NCBI RefSeq assembly: GCF_000699445.3
Contig: NC_067195.1
Coordinates: forward strand, 57,874,091 to 57,938,090
Origin: Schistosoma haematobium
Lineage: Eukaryota; Platyhelminthes; Trematoda; Strigeidida; Schistosomatidae
DNA length: 64,000 nucleotides
Direction of reading: 5' to 3'
Under the pieces are notes generated by a model that saw nothing but the letters and a program-made list of their open reading frames with translations, ran no database searches and had not been told where the DNA came from. Of the stretch, positions 47,601 through 59,600 are shown piece by piece (position 1 is the stretch's first letter; each line of letters begins with the position of its first letter). Both the position numbers and the translations under genes were made by a program.

Positions 47601-50600
47601 CGCTAGTTAAAATTATCGAATTTTTTCAACATCCAACATGAATAGTAGAATAATATTAATTTATTTAACTCTGCCTGGATCCTCTCTAGAGCTACTGCCG
47701 GTCGCAAACCCGGATAAAGGAAGAGGGTTAGACATGGGGTTAGTGACCCCATCCTGTAGAATACTAACTCGCTAAAAAACGCTAACCAATATGATCTTAT
47801 TTATTTTGTCAATTTTCTCCATTTGCTTATTAACTAGAAATAATGGTAATAATTATTATAAAAATCTAAGTCTACATACATTATATTAGAAATATATTGA
47901 TTAGAGTTGACTTAGACGTGTACATGTTAGATAATTAAATGAATTCGATTCGATGAATATTACAGAAAAGAAACTGCAAAGAGTATGGTAACAGAACATT
48001 TAGGGATTGAAGATTTTTGAAACAAATTGTGTTATAAATGAAAAATTATACTACTTAATCAACGCATAGAATTAATAAATAAAGAATTAGTAATTATAAT
48101 TAATGTAATGGAAATAAAACCATAAGTAATAACTATATGAAGTCACCAAAATAAACTATAAGTGATAATTATATTATGACGGATGTATAACATTAGCTGC
48201 AGCAAGAAATAATAGATAAGCGCCAATTTAAAATATTTTCTAATCACCTACAATTATTGTAACGGTTGAATTAATGAGTCGATCTAAGCGAAATCACCAT
48301 TGAGAACCTGGAAGCATTGGACGACTATTTCATCCTAGTGTAGGACTCCTTAGCAATACGCATGAATTCGACTGTGAAAATTTCTACAATCCCAACAAGT
48401 CTCCATTACTACAACTTTTGTCTTTTATTATTCTACATTGATCCATCCAATCTAAGTTTAATCAAGATATTTCTAATATAAAGTATGTAAAAATAGTTTT
48501 TTTTAAAATAATGATTACTAATATTCTCTTTAGTTTACAAGTAGTTGAAGAATGATCATGAATTCTTATCTATCTAAGTCTATAAATGAAAAGAAGTCTA
48601 TAAAATAAGTAAACAAAAGTGAATTGTTTGTTTTGAAGATTTGTCAAGACGGATTCACGATTCTGGAAACCTACTTCTCATAGTCTTGAGATATGAACTA
48701 CTGTATAAAGTGACAGAAATATAAATTTCCTTATAAATTCAGTCAGTACAATATGGCATTTGATAAATATTGTATTGGTTATGAGAAATATACATTACAT
48801 GAAGTGACCACTAAATGACTTATTCACTAAATCGTCGTACTCAATGGAAAATCCTAGTTTAGCTATTAATCTGCATAGGGTGCTAATATAGTACATTTTT
48901 TATGCTTTTCGGTAGGCGATAAAATATATCGACTTACGTACGATTCTAGATGACGTATGTTAGCATAGGTTATCTGATTAATGGTTGAGCATAGTGAATG
49001 TATTAGTCCAATCTAAAATCACTTTTGCTCAGAATACTTCTCTAGTATTTTTTGTAACTGTTAAACTAGGTGACATAAATTCAAATATCAATCCGCTAAC
49101 GAATGTCAATAATCCTTGTTGATAAGTATTGACTAGTACAAAATTTAGGTTCATGAATTTCTGAAAATAGTATGAAACCATTTTTGATATAAAAATATTT
49201 ACTTTGATTCTAGGGGGTTAAACAGTTTTCTATAGATTAACACAAGTTATATCCAATAGTAATTATATGATTAGTAATTATATCTCAGTAATTGAAACTT
49301 AAAATAATTCCAACATTTTGTCCAGCTAATTCGTCTGGACTTCTTCAGGATAATAATCAAGATCAAAATCATCAAAGAAATATATAACGTCGTAACAATC
49401 AAATAAAATCAAATTCTCAATATTTTTATTAATTATTATATTAAATAACTGAATTATTATTATTATCTTTCATTGAAATTTGATTTCAGTCAGTTCGATA
49501 CTATTTGATTAAATGTTATGAGGTAATAAAGAAAGAAATTAGAAATCAGTAGTATATGTACATATGACGTAAAAAAAAACTTTTTCTTAGAGATTATACA
49601 TTAAAAATTATGTTTAACATTATTTATCTAATGTCAAAGCATGATGCAAAATATGCATATTTTTTAGAATTTATTGAATCGCGTTAACATTTTATAAAGT
49701 AGAGGGATAGATCTTCTATTAGTTATTACTCTACTCTATAATTTTTGTCATTGTAGGGTTGTGGAGATTATTAAGTTTTTGATTGAGATCATGAACTGAT
49801 TGATGTTGGACCACCATTGAAAACCCGAAAGCACTTGACTGCCGTTTCGTCTTATTGTGGGACTCCTCAGTATCTACGATCCCGATCGCGAGATTCGAAC
49901 TCAGGGCCTTCGGTTTCGTGCGCGAACGCTTAACCTCTAGAGCGCTCAATCAGCATGCAATGGTGTTAATCTCCACCCTCAAACAATCCACGAAACTAAA
50001 GGCTCTGGGTCCAACTCTCGCGAGCGGGGTCGTGGGTGCACACTGCTGAGGAATCCCACATTAGGACGAAATGGCCGTCTAGTACTTTCTGGCTTCTAAT
50101 AGTGGTCTAACATCTATCGGTTAACCATCTCAATCAAAAACTATAATTTTCGATATGATTAAAATTTCAAATATGTTTGATACTAAAATTCCTAATTATT
50201 CCTGATATTACTTCATATATCATGGATAATTATGTTTATGCATTTATTAATTCTTTTTAGGCTTGTTGGTTAATTGACAACGTAGGTCTATATATATATA
50301 TTTTTTTCTACGATTACAATTGATATTATTATTGTATTCATTAAAGTTAAAGCCCATATGTAGAAGAAACTACCTATTCATATTTGAACGAAACATCCCA
50401 AAAGAAATTATAAGCAAAGATGGATAGTGGCTAGCAGTGGAATCCAGGATGCGCGTTTCGTCCTGTTTGGAACTCGTCGGCTGGATGTACCTGCATCTCA
50501 GAGTTGATGTTCATTCTGGGACTCGAACTCAGTACCGTTCGCTTCAAACGCCACCAAGTGAATCAAACTTCACCCCATTGCACCCCATAGCAAGTGGCTA

Positions 50601-53600
50601 TCAGGACTCAGCAGCTAAGTGGATAACGTGATGGCGTTTGAAGCGAACGGTACTGATTTCGAGTCCCAGAGTGAACACCAACTCTGAGATGCAGGTACAT
50701 CCAGCTGACGAGTCCCAAACAGGACGAAACGCGCATCCTGGATTCCACTGCTACTTACTATCCATCTTTGCTTATAATGCTTGTAAATTAAGGCAATATC
50801 GAGGCATACGCACAGTATGCACATATGCCAATAAGAAACTGATCAATTTCAGTCCTAAAACATCAATGGGAAGATTCAAGTAAAACAATACCAAGTGAAT
50901 CTCAAAAGAAAACTACTTAGTCTTTAGAACACATTTCTACATCAACATAACTTACAGTCATACACATTAAATATCTTTCTTAATTAAATATGTGTTATAT
51001 TTATCATACACTTGTATCATTTATAAAATTGAAGCCGAAAAAATAGTAATAATAACTTACCTAAATATAAAAATGGTAGAATTTGTGAAATACTTGCACT
51101 TAAAACATCATCATTATTTTGTTGTATTTCATTTACACGTAATGGTGTTTGTTTAATTCGTACAACTAATGTTTCATCACGTGAACAATCCTTTAAACAA
51201 GAAATAAGCTTTTCTGTATCATTTGATTCAAAATTATCTAATTTGTAACATGAAAGATCATCTAAAAGTAACTTATTGTTAGTATTTATATTATTATTAT
51301 TACCATTTAAAGAAATTACGTTATCATTGAATACACGTGATACAATCGATGAAGCTTCAGAATTATCACTTAATGAAGGTGATGCAGCGTCGGAACAAGA
51401 ACTATCATCAGTAGTTATATAGTTAATAAAAAGTGGTATATTTCGATCAATGAATTCATGGGCATCTTGAAGACTTCTAAATGCTTCAAAACCTCCTATA
51501 AGTAACAAAAAATAAATAATCGTAATCAAATTTATGTAATATGTAAATGTTTGTAGTTCACGTACAGTGTGAAAAATAGACAAATTACATTAGTTATAAA
51601 CTATACATAATGATCCTTGAATTAATTGCATAATATTTTTCTATTTTTGATTATATCTATTATGATGAATCATTTTCTTATCATATGTATACATCTATCA
51701 GACCAGCAAAAAACGTAAGTAGCCTAAAAAGCTAAATTTTAGAACATGGAGTTGTTCAAATCTAAGAGAACTCTCATGTGTTTGTAGTGCACCTATGCCT
51801 AAGTTCAATCATTATGCTTCTGTTTTATGATTTTATAGGAATAAATTCCAAAGTGTGTGAATTTATGTTTGTTTCCAGGTTGTAAGAGCATTTTACAGCT
51901 CATTTAATAGGATCTGTTAAAAGTGATTGCTCAACCCTTAACAAATCAAATAATCTCTAATTACTTAACCGATTGACAGAATTCAGCTTGCTGATAGGTT
52001 AACCTTTGTTTATTATTCTTGATTATATTTACTTAGGAATTGTAAGTGATTTAGACTAAGGTTTATGTTCGAGAAAAGAAGTATTTTCCACTTATCCAAA
52101 ATCTCTATCAACTTACGTAAATGAATATTTTTTATTTATCATTTATGATTCCAAAAGTGATTTTTCGAGGTTTTAGAGACAATTCATGCCTTATAAAATG
52201 AATCATTTTATATATATGTGGAAATGAATGACGATCACAAGATATCACAAAAATTACTGTAATTGACAATATAAACCACTAACAGACTGTTATGCTGATA
52301 TCACATGTGTTATACGGTGCGATGATCCCATTTTGACTCGATATCTAGTTACAGGTGAGTACGGTTGCGAAGTTCCGAATAAAAAGAAGCAGTACTTTAC
52401 CGCTTTTTGATTTCTAATAGCTCTGCAACTAAATTCGAGCCTCAAAATGATATTATCTCGAAAACTTTTAAGGTCTCCTTTTTGTTTGTGAGTATGAGTA
52501 AATAAAATATGTGATTACAATATCTTATTCCATTCTTAAAACTTTAGTATCACAGTTAAACGGTTAACTAGTGCCAACTAAATTTTCATGATAAGGTTTT
52601 GATTCAGTCCGTCAGTTTACATCATTTGGTATCGAAGAGGAAGAGATTAAAAAAGCTGCTATAATCAAGTGAAATTACGAACTAGGTTCTTACAAAAACT
52701 AACTACTAGATAATTTATATAGGTTCACAATTCACAATCTACTAATAGAACCCTTTGTAGTATTTCTCAAGTAGAAGTAATGCATCTTGTAATACTGCTT
52801 ATAATATGTAAGAATATACTTAAAATAGTGCTCATTAACCTTAAGTAATAAAATGATTGTGTGATTTTTTAATTATATGTGATTTCATGCCACAAATTAC
52901 AATCAATACAGTCAGTTGATTAACCAAAATATGTTGAACGGGAATGAAAATCTACACTTTTTTTAATTATTGTAAGAATCATCTACCTCTTAAGCTCAAT
53001 AAGTATAATGTTGTTTAGACTATTAGTTATAAAACTAACACTCAATATAAAAGTCATCCTGTCCACAATTTGAGTTTACCTGACCTGATATACATGACAT
53101 TGATCACCACTCAATAATCAATCAATTTTAAATACATCACAGTCCTACAGAAGGTCATTTGCAACCGGAATAGCTCAGTGGTAACGTCTCTAACTGTGAA
53201 GCTGGGTTACACGGGATCGAATCCGTCAGGGAGCATCAGTTCCCTCAAGATTACAGGTACACCTTGGTGACGAGTGCAAAGTAGCATGAAGTCTAGGTTC
53301 AGAGTTTCCTGTTGACTACCTCGAATCACCATCTTATTTCAATATAATGCACGCAATGTCGATTCATTTAGACTGCCGGCTATATTGCAACCTGGTCGAT
53401 AGAATTTGATCTACACTAGGAAAGACCTGACATACATGACATTGATCACCACCCAGTGATTAATCAATCGAGTTTATTTACATTTATTTATTTTCAATCT
53501 TTTGTCTTTTATTATTCGTCTAGAAATATACCTGTTTACTACAAATAAAACAATACAATGAAATCTGTTTGTTTTCATCATAGACGAAGAAATCTCTAAA

Positions 53601-56600
53601 TATCTTATTCTATTTAAAGAGAATATGAAATCAAACACCTTAAGTCGATTACTCAAATGGCAATGAAATTATCCAGTTTAGCAATAAACTTAATACCTTA
53701 TTCTACAAATACAAATTATTAAATCTAAATATGAATTAGTGAAACTATGAGAGTAATAAAGAACAACACACTGAACATATAAACCATATTAACATATATA
53801 TCAATGTGAATATTTCCATTTGAACTAAAATATCTAAAGTATCAAACTACTGTTTCCAATGAAATTCTTATTACATTTCACTTCAGTATATACAAGAATA
53901 TTGATGTACATATTCAACAACTAAAGAGATTTGTTGATCACTTTTACCAATTATGTAAATTAAACAACTAATTATGATCTGGGAGAAATAAACAATGACT
54001 ATAGGTGTATTTCTTATTGATCATGAATAATTGCATAATGTACATGGTCGTTGTTATATATATAGGGAGAGAGAGTTCTGAGTAAAGAGTGATTAAGATG
54101 TAACTGTAAATAGTATTCTTTGTTTAATAACCTGTATTATGTTATTCATTCTTTTATGCATCAAATATTTATTCAACCTGAATAATTTCACAGTGAACGG
54201 AGAGCACTGAATAGTTGGAACAGTCAAGGCTATAATGTTTCATGTTGATATAAATAAGCTGTATTTTGATTTTACATTATTTACCGCCTGAAAAATATCC
54301 TATCATTCTAGTATATAGATTTTAATGAAGAATAACAAATCAATGATCATTTGATCATACTATATTATATATTGTAGTTCACTTATATTGCTAAAGTAAT
54401 ATAGATCATTAAATTTTTCTCTCCTTAAATAACAATCAGAACTGTGAAATCCAGTAGTAAACTACTTCATTGAAAATGAGAAATATAAATGAAGACAGTC
54501 AATAATCCAAACAACTTAATATAGACTAAATATGAAAATCTTATATAATGTAAAATAAGGCGTGGTTTTGTGTTATTCTCTGTACTTAATTCCAAATAAG
54601 AGATATCGATATATTATGACGATTTAGATAGATAGCTAAAATGTATTCATGATGAACAAATGTATATTTAATTACTGATTAGTTTCATAGAATCTAACCT
54701 ACATAACTGAAATTGCACTTAAAACAACTGTTTATGTACTACAATGTATAGAAAATTAGATCAGTATCATAAGATTAGAAAATGTGTTTAATTTCTCAGA
54801 AAAAATCACATAATGCTCCATGAGATCATAGAAACATCAGGACAATGACTTAAGTAAGTAGGTTATCATAACAACTGACAATCCGTTATTCTGACTAGAG
54901 GAAGAAGTTAAGGGGAAAGATCAAATTGAAGACAATATTTTGTTTCCAAAACGCAGTTCTCGTTTGATTTCAAGAGTTGTTGAAGCTTCATAACTAAAAT
55001 TGATTGAAACGTTAATGAATTGTAATGATAGATTTACATTCCAATACAGTACCTAGGAGATCATAGAGTTAAAATGAATTGATAAAAAACACGCTTGTAT
55101 AACCAAAACAACCTCGAATTAATTAGTAGTTAGCCATTTAGGTGGACTAAATGGACAACAAGGTTTTTATGCATCCATTGAAATAAACCAGATACCTAGG
55201 AGCTCACCAAAAGGCTTCCTTAAAGTTAGTTTTCAAGAAGTTGACCGCGATATCATCTTTGACTACAAAATTTGAAGACAGACTTCTTTGGTTAGGCAGG
55301 AAATCTGTTATTTTGTTGTCATAGTACTTCTGCAACAGATCTGGATTGATAATCATTTAGCATGAAAATCTGCCAATATCTTTCCAGTTCCTTACTCTTT
55401 GTGTTGTCAGTAAATATCTATCTAGTTCACGAATGACTGAATTATGTTCTGATTCAGTCCCACTTGATTTCAGAAATTTATTAATTCCCTCTTACGAATT
55501 CACCCGCGAATCGACTTTGTTAAGTAGAAACTGGTTCTTTCAATTACACATTCACTCACTGAACTGCATCTTGAATCCTAACGTTAGTTTAAATGACTAG
55601 TAATGAGTATTAAAGTTTCCGAATTTTATATCTCCGTTAGAGTTGATGAAATGATAATTTATACATCTTTTTGGTATTCTAAACCAGGTAAAAACTGTAC
55701 AAAATACGTTACTATTGAAGAACCCGATTATTCAGAATTACTTACTTCTGCTACAACCCATAGAAGAGTATAGGTCACCCACCACCATTCTCCATCCAAC
55801 TATGTCTTGACTTACCCTATCCATTTGTTTCCAGTTACTATTCATTCCTTTCATATCTGCTTACAATTCTCGATGCAGTATGTTCTTCGGCCTTCCTCTT
55901 TTCCGTTTCCCTTCACGATTTTCAGTTAACACTTGTCTCGTGATGCAATTCAGTTATCTCTGTAATTTACGTTTTATCCACTCCTCACGTCTTTTCATAA
56001 TTTCCTACTCAGCCGGAACCTGGTTTGTTCTCTCCCACAGTAAGCTGTTGCTGATGGTATCCGGCCAATGGACATTGAGTATCTTGTACGGATAATTGTT
56101 TATAAATACTTGTACATTTTTGATGATGGTTGCCGTAGTTCTCCAAGTCTCAGCTCCATACAATAGCACTGTCTTGACGTTCGAATTGAAGATTGTGACT
56201 TTGATATTAGTTGATAGTTGTTTTGAGTTGCATATGTTGGTTTACCCGTAGGAATGCTGATCTTGTTTTGTCTATCCTCGCCTTGATATCTGCATTAGAT
56301 CCTCTTCGTTCATCGATGATGCCGTCTAGGTACGTGGATATTCCCACCTCTTAAAAGTTCATCCATCAAGCGTGATCCGGTTGGTGACCTCCGTGTTGAA
56401 TTTCATGTTGCTTTCTCCTCTGTGTATGTTAAGGCCTATGGTGAAGAGAACAAGGGTGGGGACAATCGAATGTATCTAACACAAATTACAGGACTTGTTA
56501 ATAAAATCTAACAATCATAAAGTAAATGCTTAATTTGCAAAATGTCCACCAATCGTCTCAAAATGACTCAGACTTCATTGTTCTTGGATTTTCATACAAA

Positions 56601-59600
56601 ATGCATTCTGTTTTCATTCTTTACTGTTCGATCGTCTTGTCTCTCTGCTGCCAGACCTTCTGTTCACGACTAACATCATATACTACTTATGTCAATATAA
56701 GTAGCATATACCACAAGGCCTACTGATGCATAGGCTTCTGCTACATTGTTTGTCTTGACCTGCATTTGTTGATGTGCATGGAATAGAAGAGCTAGGGCAT
56801 CTGAAAAGACCAAATCGTCTAGTTGCATCCAGCCTGTCCATTGTACTCCATGATTTTCCTCAGATGTCGAGGTCTTCATAATTCAATTGACCACCAGAAG
56901 AAAGAGAATGAGGGAGAGTAGACAGCCTTGTTTGACTCCGGTCCTCACATTCAATGCGTCTGACAGCTGCACCACTTTACAGTGTAGTCCATCGTATGAA
57001 CTCCGGATGATGTTGACGATTTTCTCAGGTACGCCATAGTGTCGAAGAAGAACCTATAATTTTCTCCTATCTACGCTGTCAAGCGCTTTCTCTTAGTCAA
57101 CGAAGTCGATATATAGTGACGAGTCCCATTCAAGTGATTGTTCAACGATGATCTGGGGTTTCGCGATTTAGTCCTTGCACGACCGACCCTTATGGAATCC
57201 GACCTGTTGATCTGGAATCTGGACGTCTACTGAATCTTTCGTCCGGTTCTGCAACATTATTGAAAACTTTCCTTGGTGCCGATAGTAGTGTGATGCCCTT
57301 GTAGCTCTCACACTTGCTCAGATCCGCATTCTTTGATATTTTGATGAGGTATCCTTCTTTCCAGTCCGTCGGCACTTGTTCTTCCTCCAAAATCTTAGTG
57401 AATACAACATGAAGCACACTTGCAGTTACTTCCATTTCTGAATTTGGTGCTTCGGCTGGTTTATTGTCAGGTCCTTCTGCTTCCCACTCTTAAGTTGTCT
57501 GATGGCCACCGTGATTTCTTCCGTTGTTGGTGGAGTAACATCTATAGGAAGTTTTCTGTGCTGCTTCGACGTCTGGTGGGTTCATTGTGGCGGTCCTACT
57601 CAAGAATTCCTCAAAGCGTTCTACCTGTCTGCTCCTTCGTCCTTGAATCTCGGTGATTGTCTTGCCTTCTTGACTCTTGACCGGTCTCTCGGGTTTACCA
57701 TATTTCTCTTCCAGTTTCTTTGTCGTGTAATATGGTTACTCACATTTCCTTCTCTTGTAGCTTTATCCGCTATCGTTGCCAAGTCTTCTAAATATTTCCG
57801 CTTGTCAGCTCTAATGCTCCTCTCCACTTTCTTCTATGCTTCCGTGTATTCGGCTTGTGTTTTGACTTTCTCTGTTTCTATTCGGCTGTTGTCAATTGCA
57901 GTCTTCTTGCTATTTCTTCCTTGAATACTGTTCAAAGTTTTGATAGAGATCCATTCCTTATGATGATGGTTCCTGTCGTCCAGCACCTCCTGTTACGTTG
58001 AAGGAATGCTTCTTTGACCCCTTTCCAGTAGTCCTCCATAATGGTTTCCTCTTCTGTGAGTAGATCTTGTAAGGCTTGGAACCTGTTTTTGAGAGTTATC
58101 TTTAATTCGTTGAGCTTGTCAGTATCTTGAAGGAAGGATGGATTAAACTTTTTAGTGCTGTTCTTTCAGTTGTCTGGTGTTTTTTTAGCTTCATTTCAAT
58201 TTTGGCAACCACCAGGTGGTAACCTCAAGTTATATCAGCTCCCCTCCTGGTTCTCACGTCTTTCATTGTCCTTCTGAATTTTTTACTGATGCAAATATGA
58301 TCTATCTGGTTCTCCGTGATGTGATCTGATGACATCCATGTAGCATTGTTTATGCGGTCGTGTGAGAATTTAGAGCCACCTATAACCAATTTGTTTAAGG
58401 CACATAGGTTTCCAGATTTCTTGTAGTGGCTGTGCTTCGTCGATCAATCACCCTCGTAACCGTTATTGTATAATCCTCAACGGTGTTTGAAATCAGAAGG
58501 CAAAGAGAAGCAGAGACTACAGTTTTATTAGCAGATAACTCAGACCACAAAACAGAGAGGCAACTGAGTGAGTCAGCGAACTGAAAGAGTAGAGTATAGT
58601 GTGGAGTGTTAAATGTACATGTATATATATATAGGGAAATGAATGGATCATCGAATCAATTAAGCAGTTAATAATAAAGCTAACAGAACGAATATATGCG
58701 TAGGCGGTAAGCATTGTTCAAGTATACATATTTCATACAACCACAACAAAAACAAAGGTACAATAAGTTGTTATAGTACGGATGACTCTGTCCGAATTAA
58801 ATGAGAACAAACTCAATTGCACGTGAGTTGCTATACTCTCCAATTTTGTTCCTTCTACTCCATGCCGTCCCATGGTATCTTCAAACCGAGTGTTGTCCAT
58901 TCCAACATTGATACTTAGATCTCCCATCAGAATTATTAGGTACTTTCATGAGCATTTTGCTATGATCGATTGCAGCCTCTCATAAAGCTGGTCTTTATAG
59001 TCTTCGTTTCTATCAATAGTGGGTGCACAACATTGGATAACATTTATCGTGATTCCCTCCTTCTTCGTTTTGAACGACGATTTGATTATCCTGGATCAGT
59101 CGGATTCCTATCGTTTAAGTGCATTAGATACTTCTTTGTACAAAATCAGAGCAACTACTCGAGTGTGTGGAGCAGCTGCTTCCTCGTGACCGGAGTACAA
59201 CGGCATCTCTCCTGAATATATCTTTCCCTGTCGAGCTTCAGTCCAATGGGTTTCACTGATACCGAGCACCGTCAAGTTGTAGCTCTTAATTCCCATAGCT
59301 ATTCGATTAGTCCTTCCGATCTCCCACATTGTCTGGACATTCCGTGTACCTATATTAATTGTTTCTCTGGTTGTTAGAAGGGGCACCGACCTCGTCACTT
59401 TCGAAGTGTGTTGACTTTCACCATGACGCGTCATAATTCTTCTGAAGGATTGTTCAACTCGGAGGACAGATTTTAAATGGTTTGATTTGTTTATTCTAGT
59501 TAGCTTTTTTTAACTTGATTTTTTTCGACTAGTTGTGGTTGTTGATACCATACCGAACCCTCCTGCTTTTCGTGTGCTTGGGACCGGTAGTAGCCCTAAA

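Noticed and set aside
53163..53240. tRNA gene candidate with A- and B-box
   Set aside because: Boxes are good but the acceptor and anticodon stems do not pair, and the unit continues into Sm-alpha-like sequence. It is a SINE promoter.
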